Origin: an uncultured Oscillospiraceae bacterium
GTDB taxonomy: Bacteria; Bacillota; Clostridia; Oscillospirales; Acutalibacteraceae
Direction: 5' to 3'
DNA: 14,769 bases
Assembly: GCA_900552285.1 (NCBI GenBank)
Contig: URYV01000023.1
Span: 1-14,769 of the forward strand
The notes beneath the pieces were generated by a model, which was not told the origin of the DNA, did not search any database, and saw only the letters and a list, made by a program, of their open reading frames with translations. Shown here in pieces: positions 1 to 6,876 of this stretch. Within the stretch, counting starts at the first letter, position 1; every line of letters starts with the position of its first letter. Position numbers and translations under genes: made by a program.

Positions 1-1
1 T

Positions 2-358
2 TCTCTGGGCGAGATAATGTCATACGATACCGAAAACGAGGGGCAGCGGCGGATATTATACCGCACGGGCTACTGTGTCGGAAAATGGGTTTATCTTGCC
101 GATGCCCTTGACGATTTTGACGAGGATGCAAAAAAAGGCAGATTCAATCCCTTGTTTTCAAAATTCGGCGGCGATTATGATTTTGCGGCAAAAAGCGCTC
201 TTGCCGAAATGAACGTGTGCATAAGCGAGGCAATATCCGCCGTGCAGCTTTTGGATTTTAAAAATTTCGGCGAAATAATAAACAATATTCTGTACAAAGG
301 CTTGCCGTCGGTACAGCAAACGATTGTAAAAAGCAGGAAGGAGAAAAATCATGAATGA
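2..358 (+). CDS. DUF5685 family protein, C-terminal part (5' end outside window)
   Basis: The reading frame is open to the left edge of the window, so this is the last ~118 residues of a longer protein. The methionine at base 17 is internal. The visible segment, with its 'GKWVYLADALDDFDEDAKKG' stretch followed by FNPL, matches my memory of the C-terminal half of the DUF5685 proteins of Clostridia, where a glycine/aromatic helix is followed by DAxDD and an acidic/lysine stretch. No biochemical function is established for that family and I do not propose one. The gene overlaps the next one by 8 bases (its TGA is at 356-358, the next ATG at 351), and the downstream ribosome binding site lies inside it, so the two are very likely translationally coupled. 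Pairing of DUF5685 with a J-domain gene is common in Clostridia. The family call rests on recognition rather than a profile search. Confidence 0.72.
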   Translation, partial: SLGEIMSYDTENEGQRRILYRTGYCVGKWVYLADALDDFDEDAKKGRFNPLFSKFGGDYDFAAKSALAEMNVCISEAISAVQLLDFKNFGEIINNILYKGLPSVQQTIVKSRKEKNHE

Positions 359-959
359 TCCCTATTCGGTTCTCGGAGTGTCGAGAGACGCCACCGACGA
401 TCAGATAAAGGAGGCCTACCGCGCTCTTGCGAGAAAATATCATCCCGACAATTATGCGGGAAATCCTCTTTCCGATCTTGCCCAGGAAAAAATGAAGGAA
501 ATAAACGAGGCCTACGACGCGATAATATCCGAGCGCCGCTCGGCTTCATCCGGCAAAGCCGGCGCCTCCTACGGCAATTACAGTTATTCCGGAGGCAGCG
601 ATTTTGCCGATGTGAGAAATCTTATTATGTCGGGCCGTCTCGACGAGGCTCAGACCCTGCTCGACGGCGTTCCCGTTGACAAAAGAACCGCCGAGTGGTA
701 TTTTCTCAACGGCTCGGTGCTCCACAGACGCGGCTGGTTTGACGACGCATACACCAATTTTGCCACCGCCGCCCGCATGGACCCTCAAAATCCCGAATAC
801 TCTGCGGCATTTGACAATATAAACCGCCAGCGCTCCGGCCGTGCCTACCGCACATCGGGCAGCGGAAGCGGATGCAGCTCCTGCGACGTGTGCTCCTCGC
901 TTATTTGCGCCGATTGCTGCTGTGAGTGTATGGGCGGCGACCTTATTCCCTGCTGCTGA
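351..959 (+). CDS. J-domain protein with TPR-like middle and Cys-rich C-terminal tail
   Basis: This 202-residue DnaJ-related co-chaperone would stimulate a DnaK-type ATPase through its J domain. The J domain spans residues ~2-60 and carries the diagnostic HPD tripeptide at 31-33. A Ser/Gly/Tyr-rich linker (~64-84) follows, then two helical-pair repeats resembling TPRs (~86-160; 'GRLDEAQTLL' and 'GWFDDAYTNF'). The C-terminus has ten cysteines in its last 28 residues (175, 178, 181, 186, 189-191, 193, 201, 202). The Gly/Phe region and CxxCxGxG zinc fingers of canonical DnaJ are absent, so it is not the general DnaJ. The ribosome binding site AGGAAGGAG at 335-343 sits inside the upstream DUF5685 gene and supports the ATG at 351. 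The cysteine tail could bind metal or be a lipidation/redox patch; that is inference. Confidence 0.88.
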   Translation: MNDPYSVLGVSRDATDDQIKEAYRALARKYHPDNYAGNPLSDLAQEKMKEINEAYDAIISERRSASSGKAGASYGNYSYSGGSDFADVRNLIMSGRLDEAQTLLDGVPVDKRTAEWYFLNGSVLHRRGWFDDAYTNFATAARMDPQNPEYSAAFDNINRQRSGRAYRTSGSGSGCSSCDVCSSLICADCCCECMGGDLIPCC

Positions 960-970
960 CGAGGTGGAAG

Positions 971-1498
971 ATGAAACAAAGTAAAAAAATCGCCCTTTGC
1001 GGCGTTATGACCGCCCTTTCGGTGGTGATAATGCTGGCGGCATATTTTCCTTATCTGACCTTTGCTCTTCCCGCCCTTGCAGGCGCCGTTTTTTGCGCCG
1101 TTAAAATCGAAACCGATTCGAAATGGGCCTTCGGAAGCTTTGTGGCCGCCGCAATTCTCACGGTGTTGCTTTGCGAAAAGGAATCGGCCATGATGTTTGT
1201 TTCCTTTTTCGGATTTTATCCCATACTTAAGTCCTATTATGAAAAAATACCGTCCAAGGTGATTGAATATATCGTGAAATTCGCCACCTTCACCGCCTGT
1301 GTGGTCTTTGCCTATTTCGTCATAATTAAACTTTTCGGAATTCCCATGGAGGGTATGGGCGACTTCGGAAAATACACGCCGCTCATTCTTCTTGCGGGGG
1401 GAGAGGTCATGTTTTTTGTCTATGACCTTGCTTTGACGCAGGTGATAACGGTGTATATGAACGGTATGCATAAAAGGGTGGCCAAGCTTTTAAAATAA
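971..1498 (+). CDS. Small integral membrane protein, ECF transporter S-component-like
   Basis: This 175-residue, strongly hydrophobic protein has about six predicted membrane segments (roughly residues 8-25, 28-44, 51-68, 72-88, 99-121, 136-160). A Lys/Arg-rich tail ends in 'HKRVAKLLK', which would be cytoplasmic. Size, segment count and the N-terminal 'MTALSVVIMLAAYFP' helix resemble substrate-binding S components of energy-coupling-factor transporters. No substrate signature is recognisable, so this remains a tentative family call. The ATG at 971 is chosen over an ATG at 926 because GAGGTGG lies at 961-967, the upstream gene ends at 959, and the extra residues would be non-hydrophobic read-through of the J-protein's cysteine tail. 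It ends one base before the next gene, consistent with operonic co-translation. Confidence 0.75.
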   Translation: MKQSKKIALCGVMTALSVVIMLAAYFPYLTFALPALAGAVFCAVKIETDSKWAFGSFVAAAILTVLLCEKESAMMFVSFFGFYPILKSYYEKIPSKVIEYIVKFATFTACVVFAYFVIIKLFGIPMEGMGDFGKYTPLILLAGGEVMFFVYDLALTQVITVYMNGMHKRVAKLLK

Positions 1499-1499
1499 T

Positions 1500-2726
1500 A
1501 TGAAATACGACGTAATTATCATCGGCGGCGGAGCGGCGGGGCTTTGCGCCGCGGGATTTGCCCTCAAAAGAGGGCTTAAGGTTCTCATAATCGAAAAAAA
1601 TTCCCGCCCCGGCCGAAAGGTTCTCATAACAGGCAAGGGTCGGTGCAACGTGACCAACAACTGCGGCGCCGATACGCTTATCTCCTCGGTCACAAAAAAC
1701 GGCAGATTTTTATACAGCGCCTTTTACGGCTTTGATTCGTCCGACACCATGCGGCTTTTCGAAACGCTTGGCGTGCCCCTTAAAACCGAACGGGGCAATC
1801 GGGTTTTTCCCGTGTCGGACAAGGCTTCCGACATTGTCGATGCGCTTTGCCGTTTTTCAAAGGGCGCAAAAACAATAAACGCCGAGGCAACCGCTCTTTT
1901 GTTTGACGGAAAAAGGGTTATCGGAGTCAAAACCGCCGACGGCGAGTTTTTTGCCGAAAATGTTCTCGTGGCCACAGGAGGCGTTTCCTATCCTCTGACC
2001 GGCTCCACGGGCGACGGCTATAAATTCGCAAGGTCTGCGGGTCACACGGTGGAAGAGCCCAAAGCGTCGCTTATCCCCGTTGAAACCGAGGAAGGCTTTT
2101 GCAAAAAGGCAATGGGACTTTCGCTTAAAAACGTGACACTTTCGGTTGAGGATTCGGCAAAGTCCAAAACCGTTTTTCGCGAAATGGGAGAGCTGCTTTT
2201 CACCCATTTCGGTCTGTCGGGTCCCCTTGTTTTAAGCGGGTCAGCGCATATGCGTCCTTTCGAAAGGGACAGATATAAGCTTCACATTGACCTTAAACCG
2301 GCGCTTGATCTTCAAAAGCTTGAAAAACGTCTCGAGCGGGATTTTGAGAAAAACATAAACCGTGATTTTCAAAATTCTCTGTCCGAACTTTTGCCGAGAA
2401 AGCTCATTCCCGTCGTCGTTTCGCTGTCGGGAATTTCGGGAGACAAAAAGGTCAATCAGATAACGGCTCAGGAGAGAAAAAAACTTGCCGAGCTGCTTAA
2501 AAATCTGACGGTTACGGTGAAAAAATTCCGCCCCGTCGACGAGGCTATTGTCACCTCCGGCGGCGTAAATGTCAAAGAGGTCGACCCGAAAACCATGGAG
2601 TCGAAGCTTTGCAAAGGCCTTTTTTTTGCCGGCGAGGTGCTTGACGTTGACGCCTACACCGGCGGCTTTAATCTTCAGATAGCATTTTCCACGGCCCATG
2701 CGGCGGCCGAGGGGTTCGGGAGCTGA
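1500..2726 (+). CDS. NAD(P)/FAD-dependent oxidoreductase, HI0933/YhiN (BaiN-like) family
   Basis: This 408-residue flavoprotein is of the HI0933/YhiN family. The N-terminal Rossmann fold carries the FAD dinucleotide motif GGGAAG (residues 9-14) and the ribose-binding acid E32. The family signature 'GRKVLITGKGRCNVTN' lies at 38-53. A second FAD contact 'ATGGVSYPLTGSTGDGY' is at ~158-174, and the C-terminal 'FFAGEVLDVDAYTGGFNLQ' at ~375-393 closes the FAD site. Length is typical. Members are often annotated as BaiN, after a gut clostridial bile-acid enzyme, but the family is far wider than that activity, so a bile-acid role should not be assumed. Its ATG follows the previous stop by a single base. 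The protein is probably cytosolic. The physiological substrate is unknown. Confidence 0.9.
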   Translation: MKYDVIIIGGGAAGLCAAGFALKRGLKVLIIEKNSRPGRKVLITGKGRCNVTNNCGADTLISSVTKNGRFLYSAFYGFDSSDTMRLFETLGVPLKTERGNRVFPVSDKASDIVDALCRFSKGAKTINAEATALLFDGKRVIGVKTADGEFFAENVLVATGGVSYPLTGSTGDGYKFARSAGHTVEEPKASLIPVETEEGFCKKAMGLSLKNVTLSVEDSAKSKTVFREMGELLFTHFGLSGPLVLSGSAHMRPFERDRYKLHIDLKPALDLQKLEKRLERDFEKNINRDFQNSLSELLPRKLIPVVVSLSGISGDKKVNQITAQERKKLAELLKNLTVTVKKFRPVDEAIVTSGGVNVKEVDPKTMESKLCKGLFFAGEVLDVDAYTGGFNLQIAFSTAHAAAEGFGS

Positions 2727-2752
2727 GCGCACCGATTTTGTGAACAAAGCGC

Positions 2753-2781
2753 TTGCGATAGCTGTCTTTTTATGGTATTCT
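2753..2781 (+). promoter_or_regulatory. Candidate sigma-70 type promoter for the cmk–plsC–ispH–S1 genes
   Basis: A TTGCGA -35 (2753-2758) is separated by 17 bases from a TATTCT -10 (2776-2781), each 4/6 to consensus. The bases before the -10 (TGG, 2773-2775) give an extended TGn element. It lies in the only gap of meaningful size (78 bases) in this gene run and precedes a GAGGGAG ribosome binding site (2789-2795). Transcription from upstream may also continue through. Confidence 0.5.
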
Positions 2782-2804
2782 TAAAACCGAGGGAGTTGTG
2801 ATTT

Positions 2805-3473
2805 ATGTTTAACATTGCAATCGACGGTCCCGGAGGTGCGGGAAAAAGCACCGTTGCAAAGGCGGTGGCAAAGGAACTTAAAATAATATACGTCGACACC
2901 GGCGCTCTTTACCGCGCGGTGGGCGTTTATGCCCTTGACTCGGGCGTTGAGCCCGACGACAGGGAAGGGGTTTCGGCTCTTCTTGAAAATCTTTCGGTGG
3001 AGCTGCGCTTTGAAAAGGGTGAGCAGCAGGTCTTTGTCAACGGAAAAAACGTAAGCGGCGAAATTCGCACGCCCAAGGCCTCCATGGCCGCGTCAAACGT
3101 GTCGGCGATTCCCGAGGTTCGTAAATTCCTTTTCGACACTCAGCGCGATATTGCCAAAAAACACAGCGTTATAATGGACGGCCGCGACATCGGAACGGTG
3201 GTTTTGCCCGACGCCGATGTCAAGATTTTTCTTACTGCCTCTCCCGAGGCGCGGGCCAAGCGCCGTTTCTGTGAGCTTAAGCACAGGGGCATAGATGCCG
3301 CTTTCGGCGATGTTCTGCGCGAACTCAAAGAAAGGGACTATAACGATTCCCACCGCGAAATTGCGCCGCTTAAGGCGGCCGACGACGCCGTGACGGTTGA
3401 CACCGACAAAATGACCCTAAAACAGGAAATAAACGCCGTTCTCGGTCTTATAAAAGATCGGCTTGACATATAG
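2805..3473 (+). CDS. cmk: Cytidylate kinase
   Basis: The product phosphorylates CMP and dCMP to the diphosphates with ATP, in pyrimidine salvage and CTP supply. The 222-residue length is typical. The P-loop 'GPGGAGKST' is at residues 8-16. The CMP-binding 'DTGALYR' is at 31-37 and the family signature 'DGRDIGT' at 125-131. The lid-region arginines 'RAKRRFCELKHRG' follow a 'KIFLTASPEARA' strand. The ATG at 2805 has GAGGGAG upstream at suitable distance. It is followed after 18 bases by the acyltransferase gene; the order cmk–plsC–ispH–S1 is a familiar one in Clostridia. No key residue is missing. Confidence 0.96.
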   Translation: MFNIAIDGPGGAGKSTVAKAVAKELKIIYVDTGALYRAVGVYALDSGVEPDDREGVSALLENLSVELRFEKGEQQVFVNGKNVSGEIRTPKASMAASNVSAIPEVRKFLFDTQRDIAKKHSVIMDGRDIGTVVLPDADVKIFLTASPEARAKRRFCELKHRGIDAAFGDVLRELKERDYNDSHREIAPLKAADDAVTVDTDKMTLKQEINAVLGLIKDRLDI

Positions 3474-3491
3474 GAAAGGAAAGAATCGGTT

Positions 3492-4100
3492 TTGAGTCTT
3501 CTTTTGAAAATTGTTTATCCCTTTGTGTGGCTTTTTATGAAGATATTTTATCCCTTTGAAATAATCAACGAGGATAAAATGCTGAAGGACAACAATATAA
3601 TAATTTATGCCAACCACATTTCTTTCCTCGACCCCATAAATTTGATTTTCCTTGCAAGAAGAAACGGAAAAGCGCTCAATTTTATGGCCAAAGAGGAGCT
3701 TTTCAAAAATCCGTTTTTTACATGGTTTTTAAAGAAAATGGGTGCCTTCCCGGTCAAAAGAGGGGAGGGGGCGGCAAGTCTCAAGAGAGCCGCCGAAATC
3801 CTTGAAGAGGGAAAAACCTTTTGTATTTTTCCCGAGGGAACCCGTTCGAAAACGGGAAGTCTCGGGCGACCGAAATCGGGCATTTCCTTTCTCATGAGCG
3901 AGCTTCGCGTGCCGGCGCAGCCGGTGGCAATCGTCACCCCGGGTCAGAAAATGAAGGTCTTTCAAAAAACCAAAATCGTGGTTTGCGATCCCGTCAACTT
4001 TGACGATTTGAAGGTTGAGGAGGGCGACAGACGCGCTCTTCGCGCCGTGGCGGCAAAGCTTATGGAGCCCATTGCCGAAAGCATTGAAAAATATTCTTAA
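3492..4100 (+). CDS. plsC: 1-acyl-sn-glycerol-3-phosphate acyltransferase (PlsC family), TTG start
   Basis: The product acylates lysophosphatidic acid to phosphatidic acid at the membrane face, a step in phospholipid synthesis. The 202-residue protein opens with a hydrophobic, aromatic-rich helix (~2-22) that would anchor it. Catalytic motif I, NHxxxxD, is at residues 41-47, and motif III 'FPEGTRS' is at 113-119. 'FPVKRGEGAASLKRA' at ~86-100 matches the phosphate-binding block. The start is TTG at 3492: AGGAAAGGA at 3472-3480 lies upstream, no ATG or GTG is near, and the next Met (residue 16) would cut the N-terminal helix. Specificity (acyl-CoA or acyl-ACP, exact glycerophosphate) cannot be read from sequence. 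Confidence 0.92.
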   Translation: MSLLLKIVYPFVWLFMKIFYPFEIINEDKMLKDNNIIIYANHISFLDPINLIFLARRNGKALNFMAKEELFKNPFFTWFLKKMGAFPVKRGEGAASLKRAAEILEEGKTFCIFPEGTRSKTGSLGRPKSGISFLMSELRVPAQPVAIVTPGQKMKVFQKTKIVVCDPVNFDDLKVEEGDRRALRAVAAKLMEPIAESIEKYS

Positions 4101-4119
4101 ACAAAACGAGGTTTTCGAT

Positions 4120-5001
4120 TTGGAATTAAAGGTTGCAAAAACCGCCGGCTTTTGCTTCGGAGTGAGCCGTGCAATGGAGCTTGTGGAACGCCTTTCGGGG
4201 GAGGGTGAAAAGGTGTCCACCCTCGGTCCCATAATACATAATCCCCAGGCCGTTGAGGCTCTCGAAAAAAAGGGTGTAAAGGCCGTGAAAAGCCTTGACG
4301 AGTGCGACGGCGGCGCAACGGTCGTCATTCGCTCGCACGGCATTGCCGAAAGGGTTTACGGTGAGATAAAGGCCCGCGGACTCAAATTTGCCGACGCCAC
4401 CTGTCCCTTTGTGGAAAAGATACACAAAATCGTGAGAAACGCGTCGGAAAAGGGAAATGTGATCCTCATTGCCGGTGACAAAAATCACCCCGAGGTTGAG
4501 GGCATAATGGGCTTTGCAAAAACTCCGGTTTTTGTTTTTGACAGCGAAGAAAAGCTTGATGAAATACTCAAACGCAACAATAATTTCCAAAATATAGGTC
4601 TCACGGCCGTTTCTCAGACAACTTTCGACTCAAAATTGTGGGAAAAATGCGAAAAAAATATAAAAAGGGTATGTACAAACGCTCAAATATTTGATACAAT
4701 ATGTGATGCTACATCAAAAAGGCAGAACGAGGCCGAGGCTCTTTCAAAGGAGTGCGACCTTATGATAGTCATAGGCGGAAGGCAAAGCTCAAACACCGCA
4801 AAGCTTGCAGCCATATGCAAAAAAAATTGCAGGACGGCTCTTTGCGAAACCGCCGCCGAGCTTGAAGAAAGCCTTTTTGAGGGCGTGCATAAAATCGGAA
4901 TTACCGCCGGGGCGTCAACTCCGGCTGTGATCATAAAAGACGTTCTTGAAAAGACGTCAAAAATCATCGACAACGTCGATAACAAGGAGGAACTGCTATG
5001 A
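4120..5001 (+). CDS. ispH: 4-hydroxy-3-methylbut-2-enyl diphosphate reductase
   Basis: IspH makes IPP and DMAPP from HMBPP, the last step of the MEP isoprenoid pathway, using a [4Fe-4S] cluster. The three conserved cluster cysteines are present at residues 12, 95 and 195. The substrate-site residues H40, H73, H123 and E125 sit in the expected contexts ('LGPIIHNPQ', 'IRSHG', 'GDKNHPEVEG'), and the C-terminal 'GGRQSSNTAKL' block is intact. The 293-residue length is usual for the short bacterial form. The start is TTG at 4120 with ACGAGG just upstream. This puts the first cysteine at position 12, as in well-studied homologues, whereas extending to 4015 would run back into plsC. The stop overlaps the S1 start (ATGA at 4998-5001). 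In related Clostridia the two genes can be fused. Confidence 0.95.
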   Translation: MELKVAKTAGFCFGVSRAMELVERLSGEGEKVSTLGPIIHNPQAVEALEKKGVKAVKSLDECDGGATVVIRSHGIAERVYGEIKARGLKFADATCPFVEKIHKIVRNASEKGNVILIAGDKNHPEVEGIMGFAKTPVFVFDSEEKLDEILKRNNNFQNIGLTAVSQTTFDSKLWEKCEKNIKRVCTNAQIFDTICDATSKRQNEAEALSKECDLMIVIGGRQSSNTAKLAAICKKNCRTALCETAAELEESLFEGVHKIGITAGASTPAVIIKDVLEKTSKIIDNVDNKEELL

Positions 5002-6206
5002 CAACAGCAGAAACCATGGAAACGCAGGCAACCCCTGCTACCAATCCCGAAAGTGAGGTGGCTCAGGAAAGCTCTGCATCGACGCCTGTCGCTGCCCCGG
5101 AGAAATCTTTTGACGAAATGTCAGATATGGAAGCTCTCGAGTATTCGCTCAGCCACATGTCCACCGATCAGCACGTCAAGGGCTATGTTCTTGCCGTGAC
5201 CCCCACCGAAATTCAGGTTGACATCGGAAGAAAGCATGCCGGCTATGTGCCCATCGACGAGTATTCCGCAGATCCCGACGTAAAGGCCAAGGACGAGGTC
5301 AAGGTCGGAGATGTTCTTGATCTTATCGTCATGCGTACAAACGACCAGGAAGGTACCGTAATGCTGTCCAAAAAGCGTTATGACGCTTCCGCAATTTGGG
5401 AGAACTTCTGTGAGTCGGCCGGAACCGATGAGGTACTCAGCGGTAAGGTGGTCGAGGTAGTTAAGGGCGGTGTGCTCGTAATGAGCAAAGGCATTCGCGT
5501 CTTTATCCCCGCTTCTCAGGCAACCGCATCCAGAGGAGAGTCTCTCGACGATCTGCTTCATCAGACCGTTAAATTCCGCATTCTCGAAGTTAACCGTCAG
5601 CGCCACCGTGCCGTCGGCTCGATTCGCTCCGTTCTTCGCGACGAGAGAAAAGAGCAGGAAGCCGAGTTCTGGAACAACATCGAAGAGGGTAAGGTATACA
5701 CCGGAAAGGTTAAATCTCTCACCTCCTACGGTGCATTCGTCGACCTCGGCGGAGTGGACGGAATGGTACATATTTCCGAGCTTTCTTGGAGACGCATTAA
5801 GAATCCTTCGGAGGTTGTGTCGGTAGGCGACGTTATTGAAGTATACGTTAAATCCTTCGATCCCGAAAAGCGCAGAGTATCCCTCGGCTATAAAAAGGCT
5901 GAGGACAATCCCTGGAGCATTTTCCTTCGCGACTATCACGAGGGCGATGTTGTTACCGTTAAGATCGTCAGCATGACCGCTTACGGTGCTTTTGCCAACA
6001 TCATCGAGGGCATTGACGGACTTATCCACATTTCCCAAATCTCTCACGACCGTATCGGCAAGCCTCAGGACGTTCTGACCGTGGGTCAGGAGGTCGAGGC
6101 CAAGATCACCCAGATCGATACCGAGAGAAAGAGAATCAGCCTTTCAATCAAGGCTCTCACCGAGCCCGAAGAGGCCGAAGCTCCCGCAGAGGAGACCGCC
6201 GAATAA
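4998..6206 (+). CDS. rpsA: S1 RNA-binding domain protein (ribosomal protein S1 type)
   Basis: This 402-residue protein has four S1 (OB-fold) domains at roughly 58-127, 145-213, 230-300 and 315-387. An acidic Thr/Ala/Ser-rich N-terminal segment precedes them and a Glu/Ala-rich tail follows. Domains 3 and 4 are the most canonical ('SYGAFVDLGGVDGMVHIS' and 'AYGAFANIIEGIDGLIHIS'). Domains 1 and 2 are more divergent, as is normal in Firmicute S1 homologues. The role is mRNA binding during translation; whether it is a stoichiometric ribosomal protein in this organism is not shown. AAGGAGG at 4984-4990 is a perfect Shine-Dalgarno seven bases before the ATG, suggesting high expression. Its codons also look more biased than those of upstream genes (impression, not computed). 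It ends the run before a strong terminator. Confidence 0.9.
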   Translation: MTTAETMETQATPATNPESEVAQESSASTPVAAPEKSFDEMSDMEALEYSLSHMSTDQHVKGYVLAVTPTEIQVDIGRKHAGYVPIDEYSADPDVKAKDEVKVGDVLDLIVMRTNDQEGTVMLSKKRYDASAIWENFCESAGTDEVLSGKVVEVVKGGVLVMSKGIRVFIPASQATASRGESLDDLLHQTVKFRILEVNRQRHRAVGSIRSVLRDERKEQEAEFWNNIEEGKVYTGKVKSLTSYGAFVDLGGVDGMVHISELSWRRIKNPSEVVSVGDVIEVYVKSFDPEKRRVSLGYKKAEDNPWSIFLRDYHEGDVVTVKIVSMTAYGAFANIIEGIDGLIHISQISHDRIGKPQDVLTVGQEVEAKITQIDTERKRISLSIKALTEPEEAEAPAEETAE

Positions 6207-6224
6207 TTTAAGGCGTAATGTGTT

Positions 6225-6256
6225 AAAAAAGACCCGAGTTTTTCTCGGGTCTTTTT
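6225..6256. terminator. Bidirectional intrinsic terminator between S1 and EamA genes
   Basis: A 13-bp perfect stem (6226-6238 with 6244-6256, core GACCCGAG/CTCGGGTC) closes a five-T loop. It is flanked by A6 (6225-6230) on the left and T5 (6252-6256) on the right, so it should work in both directions. It would stop the S1 run (+) and the EamA gene (-), which converge on it. Confidence 0.93.
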
Positions 6257-6271
6257 GCATGTAATATATGT

Positions 6272-6685
6272 TTAAAGCACCATAAGAAGCGTCCCTGTGC
6301 CGATAAGCAGGCAGCCCACGATGGACTTTGCCGTGAAATCCTCGTGTAAAAACACAAAGGCAAGCACAATGGTAATTATGACGCTCAGCTTGTCCACGGG
6401 AACGACCTTGGAGGCGTCGCCCACCTGAAGTGCCTTGTAATAACAAAGCCACGAAGCGCCGGTGGCAAGCCGCGACAGGATGAGAAAAATCCAGCTTTTT
6501 CTGTTTATGGAGGAAAGACCGCTTTGGGCATTTGTCAAAAAAACCATACCCCACGACATCACCACCACGACAACCGTTCGGATTGCCGTGGCGAGATTTG
6601 AATTCACTCCGTCAATTCCGATTTTTGCGAGTATTGACGTCAAAGCGGCAAAAACCGCCGACAGCAGCGCAAACACGAACCACAT
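6272..6685 (-). CDS. Half-size EamA/DMT family transporter
   Basis: This 137-residue membrane protein carries a single EamA repeat with about five hydrophobic segments. Landmarks are the N-terminal 'AALTSILAKIGIDGVNS', the central 'SWLCYYKALQVGDASKV' (the conserved YYxAL...GxAS block) and 'VFLHEDFTAKSIVGCLLI'. Typical EamA exporters hold two such repeats (~300 residues), so this would have to act as a dimer. Short one-repeat versions are known in the drug/metabolite transporter superfamily. The substrate is unknown. The ribosome binding site is a weak purine tract (GAAAGAAG, 6694-6701). The gene stands alone between its own consensus promoter (6745-6773) and a terminator (6225-6256), so it is probably monocistronic. 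Confidence 0.88.
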   Translation of the reverse strand: MWFVFALLSAVFAALTSILAKIGIDGVNSNLATAIRTVVVVVMSWGMVFLTNAQSGLSSINRKSWIFLILSRLATGASWLCYYKALQVGDASKVVPVDKLSVIITIVLAFVFLHEDFTAKSIVGCLLIGTGTLLMVL

Positions 6686-6744
6686 TTAAAATTCTTCTTT
6701 CTGTGCTTTGTTATCTCTTTTGGGGTTAAAGCCCTTGTCTGTTT

Positions 6745-6773
6745 ATTATAGACTCCTTCCGCGCAATAATCAA
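6745..6773 (-). promoter_or_regulatory. Promoter of the EamA gene
   Basis: Read on the minus strand, a TTGATT -35 (6768-6773) is followed by a 17-base spacer and a perfect TATAAT -10 (6745-6750). The expected start is near 6738, giving a leader of about 50 bases before the ATG at 6685. Confidence 0.8.
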
Positions 6774-6828
6774 TAGCGCTGCCCGATTTGTGATGTAAAA
6801 AGAATTTAAAAATCGGGTAAAACGCCGT

Positions 6829-6864
6829 AAAAAAGCAAGACCGAAAATTCATTCGGTCTTGCTT
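6829..6864 (-). terminator. Intrinsic terminator of the alcohol dehydrogenase gene
   Basis: A 12-13 bp stem (6833-6844 with 6853-6864; AAGCAAGACCGA and its complement) lies 12 bases past the dehydrogenase stop. On the minus strand it runs into a U tract (A6 on the plus strand at 6829-6834). It isolates the EamA promoter from the dehydrogenase transcript. Confidence 0.88.
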
Positions 6865-6876
6865 ATGGTTTATATT

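Noticed and set aside
845..1471. 208-residue minus-strand frame opposite the membrane protein gene
   Set aside because: His/Lys/Gly-rich shadow composition, and it overlaps two better-supported plus-strand genes.
4015..4119. 35-residue N-terminal extension of IspH
   Set aside because: It would overlap plsC and shift the first cluster cysteine away from position 12. TTG at 4120 with ACGAGG upstream fits better.
5121..6047. 308-residue minus-strand frame opposite the S1 gene
   Set aside because: It lies wholly inside four clear S1 domains and has no recognisable domain or ribosome binding site that I could identify.
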